From assembly GCF_030505395.1 (NCBI RefSeq), contig NZ_CP130044.1, positions 3,481,001-3,545,000 of the forward strand: a DNA stretch of 64,000 nucleotides, in the 5' to 3' direction. The translations under genes and the position numbers were made by a program. Numbering within the stretch: position 1 is the first letter of the stretch; each line of letters begins with the position of its first letter. This DNA comes from Asticcacaulis sp. ZE23SCel15. Lineage in GTDB: Bacteria; Pseudomonadota; Alphaproteobacteria; Caulobacterales; Caulobacteraceae. Under the pieces are notes generated by a model. The model did not search any database. It was not told the origin of the DNA and worked only from the letters and a program-made list of their open reading frames with translations. Below, piece by piece: positions 17,323 through 27,558 of the stretch.

Positions 17323-18321
17323 CTAGCCTTTAAAGGCCCAGTCGAAGCCGAGCAACAGGGTATATTCCTCATCCTCATCGATCGGATCGCTGATGAGGTA
17401 GAGCCTGTAGCCGGCTTCGGTACGGATGGCCGACACGCCTTCATAATTGGCATAGGGCATGGGCGGAGCAATCGTCAGAAGCTCTCCCTTCGACACCAGC
17501 CGCCCCCCCTCTAAGCGCACATGCGTGAGTTTAGTGCGCGGCCCGGTCCACGGCGTATAAAACCGGTACAGCGCCAGAATATCATCCGGCCGATCCGGCA
17601 GCGCACTCAGCGACACCAGGGCATAGCCAAACCCCGGCGTCTTGGGCCCGCGAATCGCAGCGCAGTTAAAGGTCGACAGCGGACATAACCAGAAACCGCC
17701 CGATTCGGCCCCAAGCAGGAGGGACGCCGCCTCGTGCGCGCCCATAAGCAGGGTCATGGCCTCAAGACCTTCATTATCGGGTAGGGACGGCAAGTTCTGC
17801 AATGGTACGCGCTCAGCAGCCCCTCGGAAGCCGTCCGCCCTGTACAACATAACGCGCGGCTCACCCTCAAAGGCGATATAGTGATCGCCGGTGCGCTCAT
17901 CGACCGCCAAGGCTTCGGCATCGGCCAGCACCTTATTGCCCAGCACCTGCCCGTCCGTGCCGCGCAATAGCTCAAACCTCAGGGGACCGCGCCGCTCATC
18001 GTTCGCAGGGATGGTAAAGGTCGCAAAACTACCCGCATCCGACACGGCCTCGACGCTCAGGCCCACCGGCCCCTGCCTTGCCTTCAGGTCAGACAGGCCG
18101 ATAAACAGGTCCGTGCCGATCGGCCTCAGCTTATAGCCCACAGCATAGGTCACGGCATTACCAGCAGCGCCTTCAGTCGGCAGGCGCTCGATATCGACAA
18201 AGCGTTGCGGCGTATCATAGGGTTGGGGCTTAGGGTTCAACAGCCCCTTCACCGGCTTGGCCAGAGACGCGTAGGCCGCCAGACACACAAAGGCCGACAC
18301 AAACACCAAGCTTAAACGCAT
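17323..18321 (-). CDS. Phytase-like esterase domain protein, exported
   Basis: 332 residues with an N-terminal signal segment (MRLSLVFVSAFVCLAAYASLA). Blocks VDIERLPTEG, LSDLKARQG, DAEALAVDERTGDHYIAFEGEPRV and LPDNEGLEAMTLL match the esterase-like activity of phytase family (PF13449), a beta-propeller fold found in exported alphaproteobacterial proteins. The substrate is unknown; the family name reflects weak phosphoesterase activity in a few members. It lies downstream of cobT, from which it is separated by a palindromic repeat. Confidence 0.85.
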   Translation of the reverse strand: MRLSLVFVSAFVCLAAYASLAKPVKGLLNPKPQPYDTPQRFVDIERLPTEGAAGNAVTYAVGYKLRPIGTDLFIGLSDLKARQGPVGLSVEAVSDAGSFATFTIPANDERRGPLRFELLRGTDGQVLGNKVLADAEALAVDERTGDHYIAFEGEPRVMLYRADGFRGAAERVPLQNLPSLPDNEGLEAMTLLMGAHEAASLLLGAESGGFWLCPLSTFNCAAIRGPKTPGFGYALVSLSALPDRPDDILALYRFYTPWTGPRTKLTHVRLEGGRLVSKGELLTIAPPMPYANYEGVSAIRTEAGYRLYLISDPIDEDEEYTLLLGFDWAFKG

Positions 18322-18342
18322 GACACGTCCCCAAAATCGATT

Positions 18343-18448
18343 CTAGAGCATTTTGCGAAAAAGTGGATACCGGTTTTTCGCTTAAAAAATGCGTCAAAAC
18401 AAAAGGCTAGAGCGCATTTCGATTCAATGTGAACGAAATACGCTCTAG
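18343..18448. repeat. Dispersed palindromic repeat, copy B, plus long inverted repeat
   Basis: 18343-18412 matches copy A at 7177-7245: hairpin GCGAAAAAGTG/CCGGTTTTTCGC, then GCGTCAAAACAAAA. It runs directly into a second palindrome, CTAGAGCGCATTTCG (18407-18421) with CGAAATACGCTCTAG (18434-18448), 14 of 15 pairs matched. It lies between cobT and the phytase-like gene. Confidence 0.8.
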
Positions 18449-18464
18449 CATCGATGGCTAAATA

Positions 18465-20345
18465 TCAGCGCGTCTTCCCTGCAGATTTTGTTTTTTCCTC
18501 AAACAACTCTGCCAGCTTTTCGACCAGTGCGCCACCCAGATGCTCGACGTCAATCAGGGTCAGGGCGCGTTTATAGTAGCGTGTGACATCATGGCCGATG
18601 CCAATGGCGGCCAGTTCAACCCGCCCGGAGGTTTCAATATCAGCAATCATCTTACGCAGATGATTCTCAAGGTAATGGCCGTTATTGACGCTTAAGGTGC
18701 TGTCATCGACCGGCGCGCCATCGGATATCACCATCAGGATCTTGCGCTGCTCCGGCCGCGCCAGCAGGCGCGTGTACGCCCACTGCAGGGCCTCACCGTC
18801 GATATTTTCCTTGAGCAGGCCTTCCCGCATCATCAGGCCGAGATTCTTATGGGACCGCCGCCATGGATTATCTGCCGCCTTATAGATGATATGGCGCAGA
18901 TCATTCAGCCGTCCCGGTTGCGCTGGCTTGCCCTCACGGACCCATTTTTCGCGTGACTGCCCGCCCTTCCAGGTCTTGGTGGTAAAGCCTAGGATCTCGA
19001 CCTTGACGCCGCAGCGCTCAAGCGTTCGTGCCAGCACATCGGCGCAGACGGCCGCCACCATGATCGGACGGCCACGCATCGAGCCTGAATTATCGAGCAA
19101 GAGTGTCACCACAGTATCGCGGAACTCGGTGTCTTTTTCCTGCTTGAACGATAGCGGCGCCGATGGGTCGATAATCACCCGCGTCAGGCGCGAGGCATCC
19201 AGCACGCCTTCTTCAAGGTCAAAACTCCACGACCGGCTCTGCTGGGCCAGCAGACGGCGCTGCAGCCGGTTGGCCAGACGCGACACCACATTGGACAGGT
19301 TGGCCAGTTGCTGGTTCAGGAACCCGCGCAGGCGCTCTAACTCTTCGGCATCGCACAGGTCTTCGGCAGCAATAATCTCGTCGTATTCACGGGTGTAAAC
19401 ATCGTAATCCTTGACGATGGGGGCGTCGGCATTCGGCCCCTGCCCTTCGTGCGCCTCGCCCGCCTCGCCATCGACCTCCTGATCGGATGAAGTTTCCGAC
19501 ATGGATTGAGGATCGCCGTCCATCTGGGTGTAATCGTCCTGCCCCTCCGCGGCCTGCTCTTGGCCGGCAGCATCCTGATCGTCCTGATCCGGCTTGGCCT
19601 GATCATCGTCTTCGGTGTCGGCTTCAGGTTCATTTTCGGCGGAATTGTCCTGTGAGTCCGGCCCCTCTTCTTCCTGGCCGTCTTCGTTCTTTTCGTCCTG
19701 CGCATCCTGACTGTCATCGACCAGATCCAGCGCCTTGAGGATATCGCGGGCCTTCTGGGTAAAGGCTTTCTGATCGCCCAAAACCTCAGTCAGTTCCCCT
19801 AGCCGGTCGCCGAGTTTAGCCTCCAACTCGTCGCGGAACAGATTGACCACCCGCTGAGCGGAGGCGGGCACCGGATCGCCGGTCACGGCCTCACGCGCGA
19901 TCAGGCCCATGACATCGGCCAGATTAAGGTCAGATTTCTCCTCCTTGCGTGTCAGGCCGCTTTTTTCGAGATCGCCCTCTAACGCAGCGCGCAGGTTCAG
20001 GCGCACCCCGCCCATAGCGCGCGCCCCCAAGGCTTCGAGCCGCGCCTGCTCCAGCGCATCAAACACCTCACCGGAACGCTCATCCAGCGGGCGGGCGCGA
20101 GCATGGACAGGTTCATCGTGGTGGGCGATTTTTAGCGCCATGCGGTCGGCGACGCCGCGCACTTGCGCCGCCGCCCTTGGGGCCAGATCACGCGGAGGGT
20201 TAGGCAGAATCAGGCGGTTGCCGTCCCGGCGCGGGCCATCAGGGCCGAACACGACCTCAAGCTCAGCATCCTCCGCCAGAGCGCGGGTCGAATGCACCAG
20301 CGCTTTGCGGAACGGATCAGACAGGACGGTAGGCTTTTGCGCCAT
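18465..20345 (-). CDS. cobT: Cobaltochelatase subunit CobT
   Basis: 626 residues from the ATG at 20345; an earlier in-frame ATG at 20429 lies inside a repeat and is rejected. CobT with CobS forms the AAA+ chaperone module that drives aerobic cobalt insertion by CobN into hydrogenobyrinate diamide. Visible features: N-terminal helical domain ([19 protein letters not shown]), a very acidic low-complexity linker rich in D, E and Q at about residues 215-315, and a C-terminal von Willebrand A domain with the MIDAS motif DNSGSMRG. It is the second gene after cobS. No cobN is in the window. Confidence 0.96.
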   Translation of the reverse strand: MAQKPTVLSDPFRKALVHSTRALAEDAELEVVFGPDGPRRDGNRLILPNPPRDLAPRAAAQVRGVADRMALKIAHHDEPVHARARPLDERSGEVFDALEQARLEALGARAMGGVRLNLRAALEGDLEKSGLTRKEEKSDLNLADVMGLIAREAVTGDPVPASAQRVVNLFRDELEAKLGDRLGELTEVLGDQKAFTQKARDILKALDLVDDSQDAQDEKNEDGQEEEGPDSQDNSAENEPEADTEDDDQAKPDQDDQDAAGQEQAAEGQDDYTQMDGDPQSMSETSSDQEVDGEAGEAHEGQGPNADAPIVKDYDVYTREYDEIIAAEDLCDAEELERLRGFLNQQLANLSNVVSRLANRLQRRLLAQQSRSWSFDLEEGVLDASRLTRVIIDPSAPLSFKQEKDTEFRDTVVTLLLDNSGSMRGRPIMVAAVCADVLARTLERCGVKVEILGFTTKTWKGGQSREKWVREGKPAQPGRLNDLRHIIYKAADNPWRRSHKNLGLMMREGLLKENIDGEALQWAYTRLLARPEQRKILMVISDGAPVDDSTLSVNNGHYLENHLRKMIADIETSGRVELAAIGIGHDVTRYYKRALTLIDVEHLGGALVEKLAELFEEKTKSAGKTR

Positions 20346-20362
20346 CGGGGAATTATCGCCTC

Positions 20363-20493
20363 TTCTCCTCCCCTGCGTAGCGGGGGAGGTGGATTTGAGA
20401 CCGCAGGTCTCGAAGACGGAGGGGGGCAATCACGGCTGACATGCTCCCTCCACCACTTCGTGGTCCCCCTCCCCCATAAACAGGGGAGGAGAG
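20363..20493. repeat. Palindromic intergenic repeat (CTCC/GGAGG family), locus 1
   Basis: Two inverted units between cobS and cobT. The first reads CTCCTCCCC..GTAG..GGGGGAGGTGG, then a variable centre GAGACCgcaGGTCTC, then GACGGAGGGG. The second is reversed and ends CAGGGGAGGAG. The constant flanks recur at 59785, 63184 and 63845, each with a different central hairpin. It lies inside the cobS-cobT transcript. Confidence 0.85.
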
Positions 20494-20495
20494 AA

Positions 20496-21488
20496 TCAGA
20501 TCACCTTCACTTTTAAGGCCGACTCCTTCACATCCGTGCCAAACGCGCGCTGATAGAACTCCGCCAAGGTCGGGCGCTCCAGCTCATCGGTCTTGTTCAG
20601 GAAGGTCAGACGGAAGGCCACTTCCGGGTCATTGCCAAAGATGATCGTATTCTGCGCCCAGGTGATGACCGTTCGCGGCGACATGACCGTTGAGATATCA
20701 CCATTGGCAAAGGCCGAGCGGGTCATATCGGCCACGCGCACCATAGACTCGATCAGCGGACGGCGCTCAGGCGTAGCAAACTCCGGCAGCTTAGCCAGCA
20801 CGATCGCGACCTCCGCCTCATGCGACAGGTAATTGAGCGTGGTCACGATCGACCAGCGGTCCATCTGGCCCTGATTGATCTGCTGGGTGCCGTGATAAAG
20901 CCCTGACGTGTCGCCCAGACCAATGGTATTGGTGGTCGAAAACAGGCGGAAATAAGGGTTCGGGCGGATGACCTTGTTCTGATCCAGCAGGGTCAGGCGC
21001 CCTTGGGCCTCCAGCACGCGCTGAATAACGAACATCACATCGGGACGGCCCGCGTCATATTCATCGAACAGCAAGGCCACCGGCCGTTGCAGCGACCACG
21101 GCAGGACGCCCTCTTTGAACTCGGTAACCTGCTGGCCGTCTTTCAGGACAATGGCGTCCTTACCGATCAGGTCAATCCGTGACACATGGCTATCGAGGTT
21201 GATCCGCACCATCGGCCAGTTGAGCCGTGCGGCCACCTGTTCGATGTGGGTCGATTTACCGGTACCGTGAAAGCCCTGCACCATCACCCGGCGGTCATAG
21301 GCAAAGCCCGCACAGATGGCCAGCGTCGTCTGCGGATCGAACTGATAGGTTGGGTCAATCTCCGGCACATGCTCATCACGGTGGGAAAAAGCAGGCACCT
21401 TCATGTCCGAATTGACGCCGAACAGCTCGCGCGCGCTGACGGTGATATCCGGCGTCAGGGACAAGAGCGGATCGTTGAGTTCAGACAT
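20496..21488 (-). CDS. cobS: Cobaltochelatase subunit CobS (AAA+ ATPase)
   Basis: 330-residue AAA+ ATPase partner of CobT in cobalamin cobalt chelation. Walker A is GFHGTGKST (about residues 74-82), Walker [10 protein letters not shown], and the sensor region is [19 protein letters not shown]. Length is typical. It precedes cobT in the same direction with a palindromic repeat between them. Confidence 0.96.
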   Translation of the reverse strand: MSELNDPLLSLTPDITVSARELFGVNSDMKVPAFSHRDEHVPEIDPTYQFDPQTTLAICAGFAYDRRVMVQGFHGTGKSTHIEQVAARLNWPMVRINLDSHVSRIDLIGKDAIVLKDGQQVTEFKEGVLPWSLQRPVALLFDEYDAGRPDVMFVIQRVLEAQGRLTLLDQNKVIRPNPYFRLFSTTNTIGLGDTSGLYHGTQQINQGQMDRWSIVTTLNYLSHEAEVAIVLAKLPEFATPERRPLIESMVRVADMTRSAFANGDISTVMSPRTVITWAQNTIIFGNDPEVAFRLTFLNKTDELERPTLAEFYQRAFGTDVKESALKVKVI

Positions 21489-21687
21489 ATTAAAACTTTC
21501 GGTAAAACAACGGCGGGGTCATCCGGAATATGGAGTTTCAGCTAAGACTTTACATGACCTGAGACAACCTAAAAATTCAATCGTCAGAGGATTTTTTGCC
21601 GCACCCGCGCCCCCTGTCATCAATCCTTTTGACAGAGGCGGTAATTGCCGTAAGAAACCTTGAACTGTCCGCCCAACATTGAAGATT

Positions 21688-23277
21688 ATGACCGCCCTCA
21701 CTGATCTGCGCCACAAACTCCGCTCCCTGTTCGACCATCCGGCCGTGTCGTGGCTGAAGGGGGAAAGTGCGCGCCGGGATGTGTGCGGATTGTTGATTGT
21801 TCTCGCGGCTTGCATGACCTTCCTGCACAATCTCAACGATCCCAACAAAGCCTTCTGGGATGAGGTCTATTATGTTACCGCCACAGAGCGGTATCAGGAA
21901 GGCGTCGCATCATACGCCTCGCACCCGCCGCTGGGGCTGATGCTGATCGCGGCGGGCGAAGCGATTGCCGGTAAGAACGATAAAATCGATACCCATCCGC
22001 TGGCTTTGACCAAGAAAACCCAGAAAGAAACCCCACTGCCGGATGGCTATAACTTCTATGGGGCGCGGCTGATGTCGGCCCTGTTTGGAGTGGCGGGCGC
22101 ATTTATATTTTACATGATCATGCTGACCCTGTGGAACCGGGCGCTCACGGCTTTTTCGTTCGGCCTGATCTATGTATTTGAAAACGCTTATATCGTGCAT
22201 TTCAGAGCCGCCATGCTCGATAGCTTTCAGTATGTATTCGTCATGGCCGCGGTCTGGGTCTTTCTGCAATTATTCCTGAAACGGATCGAAAAACCGGCCC
22301 TGTGGTACGCCGCCTTTGGAACGCTGATCGGGCTTGCGGTTATGGTCAAGGTCAATGTGGTGGTGTTTGCGGCCCTGGGCGGATTTCTGATCCTGCGCGA
22401 TGCTTACGATAATCGGGCAGCACTCAAAGCCTACATTCCGCGCGCGTTGAAAGCCTCAGCCCTGATGGTGGCAACCTTTGTGGCCATGATCGCAGCGGTC
22501 TTTACCCTGCATGTTCTGGTCAGCCCGAACAATCCGCCGCCAGATAGTGCCGCCGGTAATTTCGATCGCCAGCACATGCCGCAATCCTATCAGGACTATC
22601 TGGCCGGTGAGCGGTCTCTGTCGCCGCAGATCGTCTGGGATGCCACCCGCGGCTATTATAGCTTTATGAACAATGACTTCACCCATATCGTAAAGACCGA
22701 ACCCAATGCCTCCACGCCCATACTGTGGCCGCTGATGGCCAAGGCGATCACCTATCGCTGGGATTCCAGCAAGGGCATCACCTCCTACGTTCAGATGATC
22801 GGCAATGTCGCCCAGTGGATGGCGGCCTTTGTGGCCCTGTGGGTCGCCTTGGTGATGATCATGCGCCGCCTGAGCGGCACCAGCCGCTATCTAAAAGGCC
22901 CTGACTTTTCACGCGATATGAACCTGTTGATGGCCCTTATGGCCATGTATGCGGTGTTTATGGGGGTGCATATGTACCTCGGCACCAAGCGGGTCATGTA
23001 TATCCACCACTATATCCCGGCGCTGAGTTTGAGCTATTTCATCCTGGCGCTGGTGGTCAAAATCGGCTTTCAGCGCTTCAAAGTCGCCGTCAAATGGCAG
23101 GCCACCGGCATCGCCGCCATGCTGGCTGTATTTCTGGTCAGTTTTGCCTTCTACAGCCCCCTGACCTTCCATAAACGGTTGACGTTAACGCAGTGTGAGA
23201 TGCGCAACGTGCCGCTGAAGGTCGTCAACTGCCATGTACCCAAAAAGCCTGTAGTTAGGCCGCAAACACAACCGTAA
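21688..23277 (+). CDS. Protein O-mannosyltransferase family (GT39) membrane enzyme
   Basis: 529 residues from the ATG at 21688; a TTG three codons earlier is possible. Integral membrane glycosyltransferase that transfers a sugar from a polyprenyl-phosphate donor to exported proteins. Family marks: the acidic Asp-Glu pair in the first outer loop (NKAFWDEVYYV), SHPPLGLMLIA, then about ten hydrophobic helices, HFRAAMLDSFQYVFVMA, and the PMT 4TM part with THIVKTEPNAS and GTKRVMYIHHYIPAL. Acceptor proteins are unknown. Its 3' end overlaps a convergent small gene. Confidence 0.9.
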   Translation: MTALTDLRHKLRSLFDHPAVSWLKGESARRDVCGLLIVLAACMTFLHNLNDPNKAFWDEVYYVTATERYQEGVASYASHPPLGLMLIAAGEAIAGKNDKIDTHPLALTKKTQKETPLPDGYNFYGARLMSALFGVAGAFIFYMIMLTLWNRALTAFSFGLIYVFENAYIVHFRAAMLDSFQYVFVMAAVWVFLQLFLKRIEKPALWYAAFGTLIGLAVMVKVNVVVFAALGGFLILRDAYDNRAALKAYIPRALKASALMVATFVAMIAAVFTLHVLVSPNNPPPDSAAGNFDRQHMPQSYQDYLAGERSLSPQIVWDATRGYYSFMNNDFTHIVKTEPNASTPILWPLMAKAITYRWDSSKGITSYVQMIGNVAQWMAAFVALWVALVMIMRRLSGTSRYLKGPDFSRDMNLLMALMAMYAVFMGVHMYLGTKRVMYIHHYIPALSLSYFILALVVKIGFQRFKVAVKWQATGIAAMLAVFLVSFAFYSPLTFHKRLTLTQCEMRNVPLKVVNCHVPKKPVVRPQTQP

Positions 23278-23485
23278 CACCGCGCTTTTTAAAGAACGCC
23301 TGCATCAGCTTGCGGCCCTGACGGTTGTTTTGCGCCAGACGGACGGGTTCAAAGGTCGCTTCCTTAATGCCTTCGCGGGCCATGGCGGCTTTCAACGCCA
23401 CGATATGCTCTTCCAGTCCCGCATTGTCAGCGATCAGCGAGGCATAGATGTTCTCGATCGCGTCGTTCAGGCTCAGGTCGGTCAT
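23255..23485 (-). CDS. Small conserved-looking protein of unknown function
   Basis: 76 residues from the ATG at 23485; five codons upstream is another ATG at 23500. It begins MTDLSLNDAIENIYASLIADN, is helical and amphipathic, and ends in a basic segment (NNRQGRKLMQAFFKKRGVTVVF). No family is recognised. The 3' end overlaps the mannosyltransferase gene by 23 bases tail-to-tail. Normal codon use and a structured helix/basic pattern favour a real gene. Confidence 0.6.
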   Translation of the reverse strand: MTDLSLNDAIENIYASLIADNAGLEEHIVALKAAMAREGIKEATFEPVRLAQNNRQGRKLMQAFFKKRGVTVVFAA

Positions 23486-23539
23486 AAAAGGCTCCGTCAA
23501 TATTTGCAGACGCCGCTCATAACGCAGGTTGCGCGCAAA

Positions 23540-24841
23540 TCAAAGGTCATCATGCGAAATGGCCTTCTTTTTGTGATAGATGAAGCCCCAGGCCAGCACC
23601 AGAATGACCAGAATGATCCCCGCGTTAAGCCACGCCGCCTGCGGGCCATGCCCCACCACCGGCTCCAGCAGGTATTTGACCAGATGGAAAATGTAATAGC
23701 TGACGGCAAAGACCGACAGGCCTTCGACCAGCCCCTGCATCTTGATTTGCAAGGCCGAGCGCAGGTTCATGCTTTTGAGCAGATCCTGATTTTGCAGGTC
23801 AAGGCCGATGCTGATCTTGGCGCGCAACAGGTCAGACGCGCGGGCGATGCGCGTCGATAAGTCATCCAGCCGCCGGAACGCCGCCTCGCAGGTGCGCATG
23901 GCCGGCGTCAGGCGGCGCTCGATAAATTCCTGCATGGTCGAAAACCCCTCTACCCGTTGTTCGCGCAAAGCACTGAGACGGTCCATGGTCAGGCGGTAAT
24001 AGGCCTCGGTCGCACCCTGCCGGAAGCGCACCTCATTGACGCGCGTTTCAACCTCCGCCGACAGGGCCAGAAGCTGATCCAGAATATCGGCACGCGACGG
24101 CTGATCACCGGCCATGTCGGCGGTAATGCGCGCCAGTCGGGCCTCAGCTTCCGGCAACCACGCAAACAAAGCGCGGGCCACCGGAAAGCCCAACAGCGCC
24201 AGTTTGCGGTAATTGCCGATCTCCAAAAGGGTTTGCAGCAGGCGCGACAATTCGTCGTTTTTCAGGCCCTTGTCCTGCACATAGATGCGCCCGGCGCCGG
24301 GTTCATTGTCCTTGGGGTGCAGCCTGAAATCGCTCCATATACGGGCCGCTCCGCCAAACACATCGCAGCACACCGCCTGCTGCAAGCCGATGAATTGATT
24401 AAGATGTTCGGGCTTAGGCGCATGGGGCAGGACCGCGATTTCGACGCTGCGGAACACCTCCCCCGCCGCCCCCTCAAGCCACGCGAAATCGGCTGCGGTT
24501 ATGGCATCAAAGCCCAGACTGGAACGGCCATAGGCTTTGGGGGTGTCGTGGCTGAATTTCAGCCAGGTCGAAAACTCGCCGTGGCGCTCCCACATCGCCC
24601 CGCCCGCCTCGTCCGTGGTCGCCAGCCGCCAGCGTTCCGCCGCCCCTGAACCGTCGGCATCGAGCGCATTAACCCATGCTGTTTCAGCGGCGCGGGCCGA
24701 CGGCGGCACCAGATAGACCCACGACCGGAGCGTCACCGGCGCGCGCGTGACCGGGATTTCCCGCTCGTGCATCAGATCGCTTAAAGGCTGACGTAAGGGG
24801 TGGTCATCTGAGATCACTGGGGCGGGGATCGGGCTTGGCAT
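23540..24841 (-). CDS. DUF3422 family membrane protein
   Basis: 433 residues from the ATG at 24841; the longer frame to 24928 adds an unlikely N-terminus. DUF3422 blocks are HPLRQPLSDLMHEREIP near the start, LKFSHDTPKAYGRSSLGFDA, and a helical middle (about residues 240-370). Two C-terminal membrane helices (LSVFAVSYYIFHLVKYLL and AAWLNAGIILVILVLAWGF) are followed by a lysine-rich cytoplasmic end. Function is unknown; the layout suggests a membrane-anchored cytoplasmic domain. Confidence 0.9.
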   Translation of the reverse strand: MPSPIPAPVISDDHPLRQPLSDLMHEREIPVTRAPVTLRSWVYLVPPSARAAETAWVNALDADGSGAAERWRLATTDEAGGAMWERHGEFSTWLKFSHDTPKAYGRSSLGFDAITAADFAWLEGAAGEVFRSVEIAVLPHAPKPEHLNQFIGLQQAVCCDVFGGAARIWSDFRLHPKDNEPGAGRIYVQDKGLKNDELSRLLQTLLEIGNYRKLALLGFPVARALFAWLPEAEARLARITADMAGDQPSRADILDQLLALSAEVETRVNEVRFRQGATEAYYRLTMDRLSALREQRVEGFSTMQEFIERRLTPAMRTCEAAFRRLDDLSTRIARASDLLRAKISIGLDLQNQDLLKSMNLRSALQIKMQGLVEGLSVFAVSYYIFHLVKYLLEPVVGHGPQAAWLNAGIILVILVLAWGFIYHKKKAISHDDL

Positions 24842-24939
24842 GGCTGACCTTATGGTTAGGTTCTTAGTCCCTGATATAGCTGTGTTCGCCGGACGTGCGG
24901 CATCACTTCCGGCTACACAACGCAACAATTGTCCGACAA

Positions 24940-27540
24940 TTATGGGGCCACAGGACTTTCCGGCGGCCCCAGATAGGTTGGCTTCAAACCGCCGGTATCA
25001 AGCACCAGCTTTTGCAGCACGACATTGCCATCTATCCGCCAGAACTTGAGCGTATGCACCCCGGCCTTGAGCCCTTTCAACGGTACCTTGACCACATGGG
25101 CATTGTCGGACACGGCCTTATTCCAGTCCGGTTGATCAGGGATGAGGTTAAATGTCTGCACCAAGACCGGCCCGTCATCAACCGAGATGCCGAACTTCAG
25201 GCCACCCTGCCCGCGCGTATCCAGCGTCGGCACCAGATAGATATGCAATTGCGCATCGGCATCCTTAGTGAGGGTAAGGTCGTATTCGAGACGCATCCCT
25301 GTTTTCGGGTCAGACGGCGCAACATTCTGAGGCATGGTGATAACCGACGACAGGGTGCGCCCCAGATGCGGAATGACAGTCCAATTGATACCCTTGCCAT
25401 CAACCTTGCGGGCGAAATGCTCGGCCTCGATTGAGACATAGCCGTCTTCTTCCATAAATGGCTGACCAGAATAAGGGAAAGGCCCCCAGCCCTCATGGAG
25501 GACATTGGCCGGGCTATCGGCTGCTCTTCCCGTTGCCGTTTTAGCATTAATCTCAACCACTTTAGGCATTACGTTTTGTTCTGGTTGCTGCCACCCCGTG
25601 TAACCGATGCGCGTTTGCGACATCATGTGGTTCCATTTCCCGTTGGCAACCTTGTGATAAGCATCACTTATCCATTGGTCAGTTTCAAAAGCAGCCTTGG
25701 CTTCTTCCGCAAATTCTATGGCCAGAGGATCATTAAAACCTGCATAATAACGGTTTAGAGCTACGCTTTCATACAACCGATAAATATTAAAGCCCGCTAA
25801 GACAGGGTGCCTTACTAACTGAAAAAAGGCATCATCATAAATAGATTTGATATCCTTTTCGACATCTGAGACATTGCTGATCAGTCCAGAATACTCCGCG
25901 GTAACGCTTCCCCACTCGTAGTAGTTTTCCAGATTGAAGGTGGCTTCATTCAATAATTCCGGTTTTCGACGCGCATTGTACTGACTGTATTCGGTCAGGA
26001 TTTTACCGACACGTACACTATATTTCTTTCCAAACTGTTGGGCGGCCCAGCGTTCGGGATAAGCCTTTAAGGCCTCCGGCGTCATGGCCTGCGGGTTCCA
26101 GGCCATGTCCATAAAGAACGACAGCGGATATTCCATCGGCTTGATGTCGCCGACATTGACGATCCACAGTTGATCAGCACCCGACGCATAGGCCAGATCC
26201 ATCTGCTGCCAGGCCTTTTCGATCTGGTTGGTGTTCAGCCATTTATAATTGCGCGGCCCGCCGACATAGTCGAAGTGGTAGTAAACCCCATAGCCACCTT
26301 TTCGATCCCTATCCTTGGTGGGAAGTCTGCGGATTTGCCCCCAGTTATCATCGGCAAACAGCAGGATGACATCGTCCGGCACGGTCATGCCCTGATCGTA
26401 ATAGTCCTGAACTTCCTTATACAGCGCCCAGACCTGCGGCGTTTCTGATGCTGGTTTGCCGGTAACGTCCGCGATGGTTTTGCGCTGATCGGCGACAATG
26501 GTTTCCAGAAGTTGCGTTGCCGTGCCTTCGGTCATGGCTTCGTCGCCATCCCCGCGCATCCCCAACGTAATGATATTATCCCGCAGGCTCCCATCGGGCC
26601 TCTGAATACGTTCAATACCCCCACGCCAAAACGTGCGTAAGTTCGCGGCATTAGTGTTGTAATCCCACTTGCCGCCGGTGACGCCCTTGTCCTTATTACG
26701 ATGCCATTCGTCGTGGGCGCGGGCCATAGGTTCATGGTGAGAGGTGCCGATAATTACCCCCATCTCATCGGCCAGAACGGTGTTGTGTGGGTCGTCGTCG
26801 TTGAACGCCTTACCCCACATGGCCGGCCACAGATAATTGCCTTTCAGCCGCAGGTTCAGTTCAAACACATGCTCATAGAGTTTGGCGTTGATACCTCCGA
26901 ACTTTTCACGCGCCCAGTTACCAAAGGCCGGTTCTTCGTCATTGATGAAAAAGCCACGATATTTCACTTTCGGCTGATCATGCACGGCGCCCGCGGTTAC
27001 ATAGACCTCAGACTTTTTCTCAACCGGCACATCGGCCCACCAGTACCAGGGCGACACGCCGATTTTGGCCGACAGGTCATAGGTGCCAAAGATCGCCCCG
27101 CGCCGGTCAGACCCCGCAATCACCAGCGCCTGTTTGACACCCGGCACAGGATTATCAACTACGGTTTGGCTAAAGGCTTCCCACTGGCCACGCACATTAT
27201 CAACATTGATTTTTCTGTCGGTAATCAGCTTATCAATGACCGGGCTTTGACCGATAACGCCGATAATCACCACCGGCCCTTTGACGGTTGATATGTCTTC
27301 AATCAACGCGGCAGGCTTGCCACCCACACGCCTCAGATCAGCCTGAAAATCATCCGCCGCATAGCGCACGGCCTTATCCGCGCCTGTGTCAACATAGACG
27401 GCGACGGGTTGTCCGCCGCGGATCAAATTAAAACTGCCCTTCGCGCTCTGCTCGCACACGCTCACCGGCGTCTCACAGGCCAACGCCGCCCACGGCAACA
27501 CCATCAGCCCCACGGATAAAACAGCGATCTTCATTGGCAT
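24940..27540 (-). CDS. GH115 xylan alpha-1,2-glucuronidase
   Basis: 866-residue secreted enzyme that removes (4-O-methyl-)glucuronic acid from glucuronoxylan polymers and oligomers. The signal peptide ends at WAALAC. GH115 blocks: YVDTGADKAVRYAADDFQADL, IAGSDRRGAIFGTYDLS, the segment PWYWWADVPVEKK, KYRGFFINDEEP, NLRLKGNYLWPAMWGKAF and GTSHHEPMAR. The C-terminal beta-sandwich begins near residue 690 (GYVSIEAEHFAR). Codons in the region 25680-26000 are noticeably AT-richer than the rest. A second ATG at 27534 has better spacing to AGGGAAAA. Last gene of the minus arm, 18 bases after the cupin gene. Confidence 0.95.
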   Translation of the reverse strand: MPMKIAVLSVGLMVLPWAALACETPVSVCEQSAKGSFNLIRGGQPVAVYVDTGADKAVRYAADDFQADLRRVGGKPAALIEDISTVKGPVVIIGVIGQSPVIDKLITDRKINVDNVRGQWEAFSQTVVDNPVPGVKQALVIAGSDRRGAIFGTYDLSAKIGVSPWYWWADVPVEKKSEVYVTAGAVHDQPKVKYRGFFINDEEPAFGNWAREKFGGINAKLYEHVFELNLRLKGNYLWPAMWGKAFNDDDPHNTVLADEMGVIIGTSHHEPMARAHDEWHRNKDKGVTGGKWDYNTNAANLRTFWRGGIERIQRPDGSLRDNIITLGMRGDGDEAMTEGTATQLLETIVADQRKTIADVTGKPASETPQVWALYKEVQDYYDQGMTVPDDVILLFADDNWGQIRRLPTKDRDRKGGYGVYYHFDYVGGPRNYKWLNTNQIEKAWQQMDLAYASGADQLWIVNVGDIKPMEYPLSFFMDMAWNPQAMTPEALKAYPERWAAQQFGKKYSVRVGKILTEYSQYNARRKPELLNEATFNLENYYEWGSVTAEYSGLISNVSDVEKDIKSIYDDAFFQLVRHPVLAGFNIYRLYESVALNRYYAGFNDPLAIEFAEEAKAAFETDQWISDAYHKVANGKWNHMMSQTRIGYTGWQQPEQNVMPKVVEINAKTATGRAADSPANVLHEGWGPFPYSGQPFMEEDGYVSIEAEHFARKVDGKGINWTVIPHLGRTLSSVITMPQNVAPSDPKTGMRLEYDLTLTKDADAQLHIYLVPTLDTRGQGGLKFGISVDDGPVLVQTFNLIPDQPDWNKAVSDNAHVVKVPLKGLKAGVHTLKFWRIDGNVVLQKLVLDTGGLKPTYLGPPESPVAP

Positions 27541-27558
27541 TTTCCCTGTTACGTCTTC

